DNA from: JBCCCJ01 sp039029315
GTDB lineage: Bacteria > Bacteroidota > Bacteroidia > J057
Assembly: GCA_039029315.1 (NCBI GenBank)
Contig: JBCCGK010000016.1
Coordinates: 62,001-126,000, forward strand
Length of the DNA stretch: 64,000 nucleotides
Direction: 5' to 3'
How positions within the stretch are numbered: the first letter of the stretch is position 1; each line of letters opens with the position of its first letter. The notes under the pieces are model-generated. The model saw nothing but the letters and a program-made list of their open reading frames with translations, did no database searches and had not been told where the DNA came from. The position numbers and the translations under genes are program-made. Below, piece by piece: positions 10,601 through 18,110 of the stretch.

Positions 10601-11670
10601 TCAATATCTGTATCACTGTCAATTCGAACCAAAATCGTATCCATACCATTCGTAACATCCATATTTTTATTCCCTGTAGAAGTAGGCCAATCAGCTGGAT
10701 TGACCAACCAGGCATGCTCAAATCGGATCATCTCTGATTCTGTACTTTCATCGAGACTAGTGATGGTCATCGGTATTTGGAGAGGATTTCCAGTTGACAG
10801 GACAATGATGGTATCAGGACCAATCTGCGTCAGACCATTAAAATGACCAATTGTCCCAGGTACGCGGACCTCATCGCCTTCTGTTACAGTGTAGCCAAAA
10901 CTGTCTCCAAAATTGGCAACGCCTATGCCTCCTGTTCCATCAATCAAGGTAAATTGAACGTTTGATGGATTCCCTTGTAAATCGACTCCATGCACCACAC
11001 CAACGAATTCGGCAGAAACACCTACTGAATCTCCTAGCCCATCTCCATCATTGTCAGCTGTAACCAGACCGATAGGATAGACAGGCACATAGTTGGGATC
11101 ACAACTGCTGCCATGACTTCCGATAAATCCAAAGTCATCCTGTGGATGAACATCCCACTGAGTCGCTCCTACTGCCCAATCTGTGGTTCCGGCATCTACC
11201 CCTGCCATACGGACCAGGGTGAAATCTCTGGTAGCACCAGTCCCAACAGGCCAGCTGGCACCAGGATTATTACCGATGATGCCAATGATATCCAAGGTGT
11301 CTGAAGTTGAGATTTTGATTAGACTAAGCGCATCATTTCCATTATAAAGGGTTAAGTTATGTGTCGTATCTGACACACTGGTGATGGCAGCACTCGCACT
11401 GGAATTCCCAATCACATAAACTCCATAAGCAGAAATCATTCCCTGAGGAAATAAGGAATCGTTAGGTGTTGTCGCTCCATTGCTATAGCGATAGAGGACA
11501 TAATCCGTCAGGTCAATGCTAGCGGCCGTTGGATTATAGATTTCTACAGCTTTGTTGTTGGAGGATCCTTCGATGTATTCGGAAATGAACAGATCACTAC
11601 ACTGTCCCCAAACCGATTGTACACCAAGGCTCATCCCAATCAATACGAATAGGGTAAAGAGGTTTCGCAT
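7642..11670 (-). CDS. Giant secreted protein: lamin-tail domain, four ~200-aa repeats, two Calx-beta domains, T9SS sorting domain
   Basis: A 1342-aa protein with a signal peptide (MRNLFTLFVLIGMSLGVQSVWG). Residues ~23-190 form a lamin-tail domain (DLFISEYIEGSSNNKAVEIYN). Four repeats follow, starting near 198, 408, 618 and 940. Each begins YPIxLVTxDxDGDGxGDS, contains a CxxxGVVHGVDLQG-like strand and an FNGLTQ-x-PDTI segment, and ends GYQLLPRY. The middle of each repeat resembles an OB-fold-like module often seen in secreted nuclease-associated proteins. Calx-beta domains lie at ~820-935 (DDMEVESDETIIVELS) and ~1145-1255 (DADMEGDETIVLFLN) and probably bind calcium. The last ~75 residues are a T9SS domain (MFPNPADQQV ... 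PAGVYLILVN). There is no nuclease catalytic domain. Probable role: cell-surface or extracellular calcium-stabilised scaffold or adhesin. Confidence 0.85.
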   Translation of the reverse strand: MRNLFTLFVLIGMSLGVQSVWGQCSDLFISEYIEGSSNNKAVEIYNPTAASIDLTDYVLYRYSNGATTPNDSLFPQGMISAYGVYVIGNSSASAAITSVSDTTHNLTLYNGNDALSLIKISTSDTLDIIGIIGNNPGASWPVGTGATRDFTLVRMAGVDAGTTDWAVGATQWDVHPQDDFGFIGSHGSSCDPNYVPVYPIGLVTADNDGDGLGDSVGVSAEFVGVVHGVDLQGNPSNVQFTLIDGTGGIGVANFGDSFGYTVTEGDEVRVPGTIGHFNGLTQIGPDTIIVLSTGNPLQIPMTITSLDESTESEMIRFEHAWLVNPADWPTSTGNKNMDVTNGMDTILVRIDSDTDIDGTVGPPADTFNVVGIGGQFDSSSPHLDGYQLLPRYLADFTADTAVIYDSGLPKYAIDLVTNDAIGDGLGDSLGVACQLTGIVHGVDMQGSPSNIQFTIIDATGGISVTNFSNSFGYDVTEGDSVVVAGVIDDFNGLTQMDPDTIVYVSSGNALSTPAVITSLDESTESEMVRFNNAVLIDANQWPNAGSSANVEITNGSDTITVRIDSDTDIDGSPAPTDTFDIVGIGGQFDNSAPHLSGYQLLPRYMPDVMPTMTGFNGLPIYPIDLVSNDGDGDGRGDSVGVACEVRGVVHGVDLDGDANDLVFTIIDGTGGMGVANFGNALGYTVNEGDSIHVAGSVTEFRGLTQMGNLDTIIFISSGNPIQTPVAVTSLGEDTEGEVIQFNNAYLITPSQWPGSGSSANVDVTNGTDTITVRIDSDTDVDGMPAPSGLFNVAGIGGQFTFDDPPLDGYQLLPRYMPDIMDIPAPGFSFSATSATVGESGGSVAIGVQLPTAFPDTTTVDVSINLGTSTATATSDFNNWMDTTLTFPAGNVGPLMLSVDIIDDMEVESDETIIVELSNPTSGPVLGDSVMTITIEDNDFPQYPIGILTADSDMDGIGDSLGVVCQVQGIVYGIDFQGNNNIQFTVIDSTGGINIFNFGDELGYTVQEGDEVLVPGEVVVFNGLTELDPDTIIVLSTGNPLGAPAVVTNLDESTESEFIRMECLALLDTSQWPTSGGSVNLQATNGVDTFTVRIDSDTDINGTLPPTKKWLNITGLGGQFDGSTPPVGGYQILPRYQADIEERPDPTVSFEVIADSAGEGDGSYTLIITQTDGNPDSSTVGISLDEMGSTAINGDDFSFVPTTVRLGGCGESSVSISITILEDADMEGDETIVLFLNETTNNVIKGIDTITVTIVDNDAGAISDLLPQGAISMFPNPADQQVQLQSSYHMEQISVRNLLGQELLHKSNVGLETALNISQLPAGVYLILVNTDEGMWRQRLLIE

Positions 11671-11868
11671 AAATTATTGTTTTGGGTTTTGGAAAAAATT
11701 GTTCCGCAAATATAGAGAATATCCCGGGTGATTGGCAGAGATGATTGTTAACAAATTGAAAAAAAGGCGTATAGGGTCATTCTTGCTATTATAGGAGACA
11801 AACTGGAGGCAAATTGGAATCCGCAATTTTTCACACACAGACTTCCTCAAAAAGCTTGATCTTGGCGA

Positions 11869-12000
11869 TGTAAGTATTTGGACAAATGAATATTTGACAA
11901 TCATCTTCCACCCTCTCACTCTCCCGCCAGCGGGAGACATCAACCCACAAGGCCAGAAATCAACGATTTCCCCCTTTGGAGGGGGGTGGGGGAGGAACAA
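11869..12000. repeat. Intergenic repeat element, diverged copy A
   Basis: The core from about 11903 to 11980 is nearly identical to the two longer copies at 16376-16653 and 47461-47740. It includes the 7-bp hairpin around 11927-11942, the CCCACAAGGCCAG block and the GGAGG-rich end. The outer parts are missing or degenerate. It fills most of the 394-bp gap before the DUF2911 gene; the rest (11671-11868) shows nothing. Confidence 0.7.
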
Positions 12001-12064
12001 GATCCTACAATTTAATTGTGTCCCTTACTTAAGACTCCAGTTTTAACCCATTAATTCCTGAATT

Positions 12065-13174
12065 ATGAATCGACTTGTCCTCCTTTGTCTCTCGCTTGCC
12101 TTATTCCCACTTCTTTCGCAAGCCCAGATAAGCCTGCCAAATGTGAGCCAGAAATGTGTTCTCACCCAAACCATTGGTCTGACCGAAGTCAGCGTCATGT
12201 ACCATCGACCACAAGTGAAAGAAAGAGAAGTTTGGGGAAAAATGGTCCCGGTCTTTTCCACTGACAAATTGGAAAAAGGCCAGATCCCCTGGAGAGCTGG
12301 AGCGAATCAGAACACTGTCATCTCTTTCAGCACTGATGTCAAGATTGAAGGAAAATCACTCAGCGCAGGAAGTTATGGCCTTCATATGATCCCTACCAAA
12401 GATAAGTGGACGATTGCTTTTTCTTCGAACTCCAGCTCCTGGGGAAGTTATTCTTACAACCAAAAAGAAGATGTGCTTCGGGTTCAGGTTAGCCCGGTCT
12501 CAACGCATCATCATGAATTTCTAACCTATGATGTGATCGACCAGACCAAAGAATCAGGAACCATTGTCCTGAATTGGGAGAAAAAACAAATCCCCATCAA
12601 GATGACAACTGCCACACATGATATCGTTTTGGCAAGTATGAAAGATCAGTTGCGATCCACAGCCGGGTTTAGCTGGAATGGATGGAATACTGCTGCTCAA
12701 TACTGCCTGCAAAACGGAATCGATCTTGAACAAGGGCTCGCTTGGTCCGATCAAGCCATTGGCAGAGGGGGAAGTTTTACTGCCTTGAGTACCAAAGCTG
12801 GTATCCTGACAAAACTTGATCGAGCTGAGGAAGCTGAGCAGATCATGGGAAATGCCATGAATATTGCTACAAATGCGGAGCTGAATATATATGGATATAC
12901 CCTTCTCAACCAAGGAAAGATGGACAAAGCCATAGAGGTATTCCAACTCAATGTGGATAAGCATCCCAAAGATCCAAATGCCTGGGATAGCCTGGGAGAA
13001 GGCTATGCCAATCGCGAGCAAAAAGGCGACAAAAAACTCGCCATCAAAGCATTTGAGAAATCCCTCTCCATGAATCCTCCAGCCAATGTTCGCGCCAACT
13101 CCATGAAATATCTCAAGCAAATGGAAGTGAAGAAGTACATGGACGATGTTGAGACTGCCAAGGCGGACAAGTAG
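12065..13174 (+). CDS. Exported DUF2911 protein with TPR repeats
   Basis: A 369-aa protein with a signal peptide (MNRLVLLCLSLALFPLLSQA). Residues ~22-180 are a DUF2911 domain: ISLPNVSQKCVLTQTIGLTEVSV with YHRPQVK, WRAGANQNT and SAGSYGLHMIP. The C-terminal half (~200-355) is helical with TPR-like units (NLG-type spacing in LLNQGKMDKAIEVFQLNVDKHP, then AWDSLGEGYANR). DUF2911 is widespread in Bacteroidota and its biochemical role is not known; the TPRs suggest a periplasmic or surface protein-interaction function. It stands alone, with a terminator-like hairpin 120 bp downstream. Confidence 0.85.
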   Translation: MNRLVLLCLSLALFPLLSQAQISLPNVSQKCVLTQTIGLTEVSVMYHRPQVKEREVWGKMVPVFSTDKLEKGQIPWRAGANQNTVISFSTDVKIEGKSLSAGSYGLHMIPTKDKWTIAFSSNSSSWGSYSYNQKEDVLRVQVSPVSTHHHEFLTYDVIDQTKESGTIVLNWEKKQIPIKMTTATHDIVLASMKDQLRSTAGFSWNGWNTAAQYCLQNGIDLEQGLAWSDQAIGRGGSFTALSTKAGILTKLDRAEEAEQIMGNAMNIATNAELNIYGYTLLNQGKMDKAIEVFQLNVDKHPKDPNAWDSLGEGYANREQKGDKKLAIKAFEKSLSMNPPANVRANSMKYLKQMEVKKYMDDVETAKADK

Positions 13175-13292
13175 GTTTTGGGAAGGGTATAAGGGAAATA
13201 GAGTGGCTATTCCTTTTTGCTGAAATTTCAGCCCTATATCTTATTCCCCTACTCCCCCTCAGACATACCTGTAGCTTAGTTTGCTGGTGTAC

Positions 13293-13329
13293 AAAGCCGA
13301 ATGTTAGCAAGGAGCTGATATTCGGCTTT
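13293..13329 (+). terminator. Terminator-like hairpin after DUF2911 gene
   Basis: The 10-bp inverted repeat AAAGCCGAAT (13293-13302) / ATTCGGCTTT (13320-13329) has a 17-nt loop that can itself form a short stem. The 3' arm ends in TTTATT. It lies 119 bp past the DUF2911 stop and 72 bp before the next gene. Confidence 0.5.
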
Positions 13330-13401
13330 ATTGCTTTCCAACCATAAAGAGGCTTTTTGGTCCTTCTAGAAAGTCGTATCTTGTCAGTAAAGACATCTTT
13401 T

Positions 13402-14130
13402 ATGAAACAAGCACAAACTTCTTCTCCCTCTCTGGTCAAGGATAAAGGATTCATGTTCTTGTTGCTCGCAGGCATCCTGACCGCTGTCTTGTGGAATGTT
13501 CCTTATGGCAATTATATCCTCTATCCATTTACTATTCTCGGAACCTGGTTTCATGAGATGGGGCATGGATTGACAGCTATATTGATGGGGGGCAGCTTCT
13601 CCAAACTGGAGATCTACAGCAATGGTGGGGGAACGGCCTTCTGGAGTCATACGGATTTGTGGTTGGGCAATCGACTGGGACGTGCCATAGTTGCCCTGGG
13701 CGGACTGATGGGACCTCCCATTGTCGGCTCACTGTTTATTTTTGCCGGACGCAAACCCAAAACCTCTAGCCTCGCGCTGAATATTCTGGCTGGCTTGATG
13801 GTGATTTCTCTGGTGATCTGGATCAGAAGCATCTATGGATTGCTGGTGATTGGTGGATTAGCAATCGTGTTTGTAGCCATTGCACAAAAAGGGTCTCTGA
13901 ATTTCAAACAATTCACCATTCAATTCATTGGTGTTGCGGCTATCATGGATACCTATCACCAACTCGATTACCTTTTTATTGGAGAATTTGTGCGAGATGG
14001 CCAAACCATGGTATCAGATACAGGGCAGATTGCCAATCAATTATTGTTGCCGTATTGGTTCTGGGGTGGGTTGATTGCCCTTTTCTCAGCTTTTATGCTT
14101 GGGTATAGTTTGTGGAAATCCTATCGATAG
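13402..14130 (+). CDS. M50B-like membrane metalloprotease
   Basis: A 242-aa polytopic protein. The ATG at 13402 is preferred; a start at 13357 would add 15 unlikely residues. It carries the zinc-binding HEMGH motif at residues 51-55 (WFHEMGHGL) inside a membrane-proximal segment, followed by SNGGGTAFW and several hydrophobic spans (LGRAIVALGGLMGPPIVGS, LNILAGLMVISLVIW, LLVIGGLAIVFVAIA). This matches the short peptidase M50B-like family found in many bacteria, related to site-2 proteases but without a PDZ domain. The second metal ligand (an Asp) may be in the MDTYHQLDY segment (~195). Substrate unknown. It is the first gene of a tightly spaced plus-strand run ending at 16323. Confidence 0.8.
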   Translation: MKQAQTSSPSLVKDKGFMFLLLAGILTAVLWNVPYGNYILYPFTILGTWFHEMGHGLTAILMGGSFSKLEIYSNGGGTAFWSHTDLWLGNRLGRAIVALGGLMGPPIVGSLFIFAGRKPKTSSLALNILAGLMVISLVIWIRSIYGLLVIGGLAIVFVAIAQKGSLNFKQFTIQFIGVAAIMDTYHQLDYLFIGEFVRDGQTMVSDTGQIANQLLLPYWFWGGLIALFSAFMLGYSLWKSYR

Positions 14131-14132
14131 AC

Positions 14133-14678
14133 ATGGGCTTGTTTAGCAAACGATCCTCTACCACTGGTAAGCGGAAACCCAGATGGGTGATTGTGGGTCC
14201 ACTATTGGTCTTTTTGATAGGATTAGCCCTTCCACAATACCTCATCATTCCGGTGAAAGACGCTTCAGAGAAAGACTGGAATCCCGAAACCTTCTGGTAC
14301 TATCCGTGGGGAAAGTCTGGCACACACAAAGGAGTTGATATTTTTGCCAGGGAAGGAACAGCTGTTCTTTCCGCTACCTACGGACTTGTACTCGCCTCAT
14401 ATGAAGGAGGGACCAGTGGGAAGACCTTGATTTTTCTTGGTCCAAAATGGCGCATCCATTTCTATGCGCATCTCTCTACCTTCCACACAGAAAAATGGGC
14501 AATTGTCTCCCGGGGGCAAACCATCGGTGAGGTAGGAGATACTGGCAATGCCAAAGGCAAACCGCCTCATTTGCATTATTCATTGATGACTGCCCTCCCC
14601 TATCCCTGGAGAATGGATGATGCGCCACAGGGATGGAAAAAATGTTATGTCCTGAATCCTATTGAGTATTTTCCCTAA
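14133..14678 (+). CDS. M23 family (LytM-type) metallopeptidase
   Basis: A 181-aa protein with an N-terminal membrane anchor (VIVGPLLVFLIGLALPQYLI, residues ~19-38). The LytM domain has the zinc ligands HKGVD (H65, D69) and the HLH motif (H147-L-H149), with YAHL before it, so the active site looks complete. Members cut peptidoglycan cross-bridges or bind the wall. The start at 14133 is 2 bp after the M50 stop; an alternative start at 14112 would overlap that gene. Close packing with the M50-like protease implies co-transcription. Confidence 0.85.
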   Translation: MGLFSKRSSTTGKRKPRWVIVGPLLVFLIGLALPQYLIIPVKDASEKDWNPETFWYYPWGKSGTHKGVDIFAREGTAVLSATYGLVLASYEGGTSGKTLIFLGPKWRIHFYAHLSTFHTEKWAIVSRGQTIGEVGDTGNAKGKPPHLHYSLMTALPYPWRMDDAPQGWKKCYVLNPIEYFP

Positions 14679-14693
14679 GCAAGCCTTCACAAT

Positions 14694-14862
14694 CATGCAA
14701 CAACCCATAAATCAAGTCCTTCAAGGTGTGGTTTACGGAGAGACAAATGACCTGAGTCGCCCCCCTTTCTATCCTGGTTTTCATCTTACTAACACTTTGG
14801 TAAGCCTGGAATTGGCCAATGATCAATGGCTTAGAAACTGTCTTGATTTCTCTTTTCTCTAA
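14694..14862 (+). CDS. Short hypothetical ORF, possibly the 5' part of a frameshifted gene
   Basis: A 55-codon frame (MQQPINQVLQGVVYGETND...) starting 15 bp after the M23 gene. I do not recognise it. It stops just before another frame opens at 14888, and both sit in an operon-like string where every other gap is under 20 bp. They may therefore be two pieces of one gene broken by indels around 14860-14890, or two small genes. Confidence 0.3.
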
Positions 14863-14887
14863 GGAAATTTGGCTTTTTGGAACCTGA

Positions 14888-15346
14888 GTGCGTCATTTTT
14901 TCTCGAAAGACCTCGGTATTCCTCAAAAAAATTCCTTCTCAGAACCCAAAAATCCTGTTTTCTTCAGACAAAAACCAAAATCAAGACAGTTTCTTAGTTT
15001 TATCTGGGACGAAGAGGAGGGACTCCTGGTTCGGCAAGGGAGCTTCCCACATGACATTTCAGATGACTCTCTAAATATTCATGAAGCTGGCACCAGTCTG
15101 TTATGGTTTCCATTTCGTCACGCTCTACTCCATTCTTTTGAACTCTACAAAAGGTATTCCTACACTCTTGACAAAGAAGTTATTTCCAAAGTGGACATCC
15201 AGTTCAACACTGGCACGGTTTTCATTGTCATGGCTGAAGAAGCTGAACCGACTCTTCTTCCTTCATTGTCTCAGCTAACCTTTGATGGACTTGGATGGTT
15301 GTATATTGTGTTTGAAAAAGAGATATTGGATCGCTTTGACAGATGA
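14888..15346 (+). CDS. Hypothetical protein (GTG start), possibly a 3' fragment
   Basis: A 152-codon frame whose first possible start is the GTG at 14888, directly after an in-frame TGA. The C-terminal half looks like real coding sequence (ELYKRYSYTLDKEVISKVDIQ, FDGLGWLYIVFEKEIL) with no known domain. It ends 18 bp before the next gene. The missing upstream coding signal suggests the natural start lies in the 14694-14862 frame. Confidence 0.5.
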   Translation: MRHFFSKDLGIPQKNSFSEPKNPVFFRQKPKSRQFLSFIWDEEEGLLVRQGSFPHDISDDSLNIHEAGTSLLWFPFRHALLHSFELYKRYSYTLDKEVISKVDIQFNTGTVFIVMAEEAEPTLLPSLSQLTFDGLGWLYIVFEKEILDRFDR

Positions 15347-15364
15347 TGAACCTTAGGTGAATTC

Positions 15365-15886
15365 ATGACTCCCAGAACAAACAAACCCGACAACTGCTCG
15401 ATCCCTCTTGCCCTCTCCGCTGAAGAAGCGTCCGTTTCTCTGCGTAAATCCATTTGGTCTGGTCAGTTGATAGTGGCGTTGGTCTTCGTGCTGCTTATCA
15501 ATGCCATTGCATGGAGAAGTTTTGTTCGGCTTGACCATCCTTCTTTGGATGATTGCTTGTTTCCTTTGTTTGGACTAGCCATGCTTGCGATGCTTATCTG
15601 GGTCAGATTTGGCGTCATTCGAATCAGAATGGATGCACAGCAAATACAGTTCACAAGACAACTCTTCTTTTTTACCCTGTCCAAATCCCGTCCACTATCA
15701 AGTATTCAAGATATTCGAACCTCAAGCACTGAGGGCTCAACAAATCAGGCCAATCAGCGCATTCACATCCAGTTTGATCAGGAACAGGTCTGGACAATCG
15801 ATGCAGGCTTGACACTTCCCGAGAAACAATGGCTGGCTGGAGAACTCAGTTTTTGGTTCTCACAATTTGGCACACCCAACTCATAG
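15365..15886 (+). CDS. Two-span membrane protein with PH-like C-terminus, function unknown
   Basis: A 173-aa protein with two predicted membrane spans (~33-52 and ~64-83) followed by a ~90-residue beta-rich tail (IRIRMDAQQIQFTRQLFFF ... IHIQFDQEQVWTIDAGL). The arrangement resembles bacterial PH-like domain membrane proteins. No enzymatic motif is visible. It sits in the plus-strand run that begins with the M50 protease and is 5 bp upstream of the DUF5655 gene. Confidence 0.65.
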   Translation: MTPRTNKPDNCSIPLALSAEEASVSLRKSIWSGQLIVALVFVLLINAIAWRSFVRLDHPSLDDCLFPLFGLAMLAMLIWVRFGVIRIRMDAQQIQFTRQLFFFTLSKSRPLSSIQDIRTSSTEGSTNQANQRIHIQFDQEQVWTIDAGLTLPEKQWLAGELSFWFSQFGTPNS

Positions 15887-15891
15887 ATTCC

Positions 15892-16323
15892 ATGCCCTGG
15901 ACCTGCCCTACATGCAACAAAACCTTCGCAAAGGAAAATCAATCTCATCATTGTGTGGTGATTCCGCTTGAGAGCTTGTTTGAAGATCGCGCCCCACATC
16001 TTTCAGAATTATTTCACGGAATGATTGATCTTCTGTCCGGAATCGGAGACTTCGCCATCACCACTTCCAGAAAGGCCATTACCCTCTATGCTGCGAATCA
16101 CAAGGCTTTTTTAGGCGTTGAGATGAAAAAAAAGTTCATGGATATCTGGTTCTTTTCGCCAGAGGAAACAGATGAATTTCCTGTATTCAAAATAGTGAGG
16201 CCCACAAAAAAGAAATACGCACTCTTTGTCCGTCTGGAAAATGAAGAAGATCTAGAAATGTTCCCGCTTCATTTGGTAAAAGGGTCCTATGACATGATTA
16301 TGGGCAAAGAATCTTCTGCTTAG
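15892..16323 (+). CDS. DUF5655 domain protein with N-terminal zinc-ribbon-like motif
   Basis: A 143-aa cytoplasmic protein. I use the ATG at 15892 (MPWTCPTCNKTF), five bases after the previous stop; the longer frame from 15829 would overlap it. The N-terminus has C-x2-C followed by HHC, which may bind zinc. The remainder matches DUF5655 (GIGDFAITTSRKAITLYA, FLGVEMKKKFMDIWFF, HLVKGSYDMI). This small domain is found alone or with uncharacterised DNA/RNA-related proteins; its biochemical role is not established. Last gene of the run. Confidence 0.8.
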   Translation: MPWTCPTCNKTFAKENQSHHCVVIPLESLFEDRAPHLSELFHGMIDLLSGIGDFAITTSRKAITLYAANHKAFLGVEMKKKFMDIWFFSPEETDEFPVFKIVRPTKKKYALFVRLENEEDLEMFPLHLVKGSYDMIMGKESSA

Positions 16324-16375
16324 TTTGACTTTGGGCCTTTTAAAAACAAAATAATCCTTCATTCCAGCCTGTAGT

Positions 16376-16653
16376 TGGCTTTTTTGAATACAAGAACTTC
16401 GCCATTTTAGGGTGATGTTGATTCATTCTAGCTAAGTGGACACATGTATATTTGCTAATCATCTTCCACCCTCTCGCTCTCCCGTCAGCGGGAGACATCA
16501 GCCCACAAGGCCAGGAATCAACGATTTCCCTTTGGAGGCAGGGGGAGGAATAGAATAAGCATATGTAAATATGTTCCCCTACTTCATTGAAAAATGGCAG
16601 GTGAGGTCTTGATAGGAGATTGGGATTCCTATTTTGGCCAAAGTCAAACTTAG
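16376..16653. repeat. Intergenic repeat element, copy B (~278 bp)
   Basis: This is near-identical over its whole length to 47461-47740, and shares its core with 11869-12000. It contains a short hairpin (around 16481-16496), a GGAGGCAGGGGGAGG-like stretch and a TTTGGCCAAA near the right end, and it encodes no protein. It lies between convergent genes, so it may serve as a transcription boundary. Bases 16324-16375 show nothing else. Confidence 0.8.
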
Positions 16654-16692
16654 TCTTTTTTTTATTCGGAGAACCAGATTCGCAGTTAGTCC

Positions 16693-17187
16693 TCACTTCT
16701 TTTTCCGAAACTGTCGCCACCTTTCTTTTTTTGACAAAAATGGAAAGGATGTCAACACTTCCATGCCTTCTGCCTCCAACAAAGGGCCGACCACCTCTGT
16801 TCGTTTGCCACCAATATTGATCATCTCACGACTTGAGGGTTTGGGATTGCCTCCGCTTACTCGTTGCAAGGAAGCCTGACTGACTCCAAATACCACACGG
16901 CTGATTTTCGCCCAATGAATGGCTCCACTACACATCACACAAGGTTCGGCAAAGGAATACAAGGTAAAGCCTTCCAGGGAAATTCGCTTTTCTTGTCGAC
17001 AATATTCACTGATCAATACCAATTCAGCATGAGCAGTGGGATCAGCATAGGCAATGCTTTGATCCCGGCTGCTGGCTTTTTGAATCCCGTCTTCTACCAA
17101 TATTGCAACAAATGGTTCAAGGCCAATCTGCAGGGACTCCCTGGCCATTTGGTTACAAATACGGAGAAAAGCATGATCTTCTTCCAT
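16693..17187 (-). CDS. Nucleoside/guanine deaminase family (CDA fold) protein
   Basis: A 164-aa cytosine-deaminase-superfamily enzyme. The zinc site is complete: H53-A-E55 (TAHAELVLI) and PCVMC (C83, C86), followed by SGAIHWAKI. The C-terminal region lacks the typical tRNA-binding features of TadA, and the length and GLEPFVAILV N-terminus fit the guanine deaminase/nucleoside deaminase branch. It hydrolytically deaminates a purine base or nucleoside; the substrate cannot be fixed from sequence. It lies 20 bp downstream of the barrel gene at 17208 and is probably the last gene of that operon. Confidence 0.85.
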   Translation of the reverse strand: MEEDHAFLRICNQMARESLQIGLEPFVAILVEDGIQKASSRDQSIAYADPTAHAELVLISEYCRQEKRISLEGFTLYSFAEPCVMCSGAIHWAKISRVVFGVSQASLQRVSGGNPKPSSREMINIGGKRTEVVGPLLEAEGMEVLTSFPFLSKKERWRQFRKKK

Positions 17188-17207
17188 GAATTGATATCAC
17201 TAACACC

Positions 17208-18092
17208 TCAAGAATTAGGAGTCAGTCGAAAGAACACACCTGCAGAATAGGCCGGTGCAGAAAAAATGATTCTTCCTCTAAGGGCAATCGCAGCATTGGC
17301 AGACAAGCCCCAATTCTTGTTCACAAAGTAATTGAGTTCGGGAGAAAAGGTCAAATGTTCACTATTATTGGCAAAAATACTGGTACTGTTGACCATGCCT
17401 GCAGTGGTGCCATTTTTGAGAGAGGTAATTCCATACAGACGCATGATGACATATAGCTTGTCTTTCAAAAAGGGTGCGCCAGCCTCTATTCCATATCGAA
17501 CCTCATCTGAGAACCCATTGGTGCGATTGTTGAAAGCGCCATAGGCATTGGCATAGGCATTGATTTTTCCGATGGGAAAAGAAATGCCTGCATCCACTTG
17601 CAACATCTGGTTCCACTCTCCATCTCCGGTCTGCAGATTATTTGCGATTCCTCCCTGTATGCCCAAGGGCACGCCCAAAGTTCCTGTTAGACTGACCGAC
17701 AGTTGGTTTTTGGCAAAAATGCCATATTTCAAACTGATATCTGTATCTCCCAAAGAATTGATGGCATCGCCGGGAGTGATCAATTCCTGTGTGGTCGCCG
17801 AGCGAACATTGTTAATCAATGCCCTGCTGAAAAAGGGAAAATACACCACACCTGTCAATTTGTTTGTCAGTCCATATTCAGCATACAAACTGGTATTGAA
17901 GATTCCACTGGTGATATTGGGGTCTTTCAGGCCGGTATCTGTATAATGTTGGTCGGAAATGACCCACCATTGTGAGAGTTTGAAGTATCCATGTCCTTTG
18001 GGCTGCGGCCATCCTCCACCTGCCAATGCAGCAGGCATGATTGCACCAATAAGAAGCGAAGTGAATATGATAGAAATAATGCGATTTGTCAT
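17208..18092 (-). CDS. Outer-membrane beta-barrel protein (phenol-degradation/transporter-like)
   Basis: A 294-aa protein with a signal peptide ending near PAALAGGG and a pattern of amphipathic strands across the full length (GHGYFKLSQWWVISDQ, AEYGLTNKLTGVVYFPFF, ISLKYGIF, SVSLTGTLGVPLG, YGIEAGAPF), ending in SAGVFFRLTPNS. GWPQPKGHGYFKLSQ at the start of the barrel resembles the MetA-pathway/transporter-type outer-membrane proteins. It follows the DM13 lipoprotein by 18 bp. Confidence 0.75.
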   Translation of the reverse strand: MTNRIISIIFTSLLIGAIMPAALAGGGWPQPKGHGYFKLSQWWVISDQHYTDTGLKDPNITSGIFNTSLYAEYGLTNKLTGVVYFPFFSRALINNVRSATTQELITPGDAINSLGDTDISLKYGIFAKNQLSVSLTGTLGVPLGIQGGIANNLQTGDGEWNQMLQVDAGISFPIGKINAYANAYGAFNNRTNGFSDEVRYGIEAGAPFLKDKLYVIMRLYGITSLKNGTTAGMVNSTSIFANNSEHLTFSPELNYFVNKNWGLSANAAIALRGRIIFSAPAYSAGVFFRLTPNS

Positions 18093-18110
18093 AATCTTTG
18101 TTTTTAGGGA

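Noticed and set aside
11674..12000. 108-codon minus-strand ORF before the DUF2911 gene
   Set aside because: It covers repeat copy A and AT-rich non-coding sequence, with no protein-like composition.
16340..16720. 126-codon ORF across repeat copy B, and a similar one at 47428-47649
   Set aside because: Both are translations of the repeated non-coding element; the shared peptide (WPCGLMSPA) comes from the repeat core.
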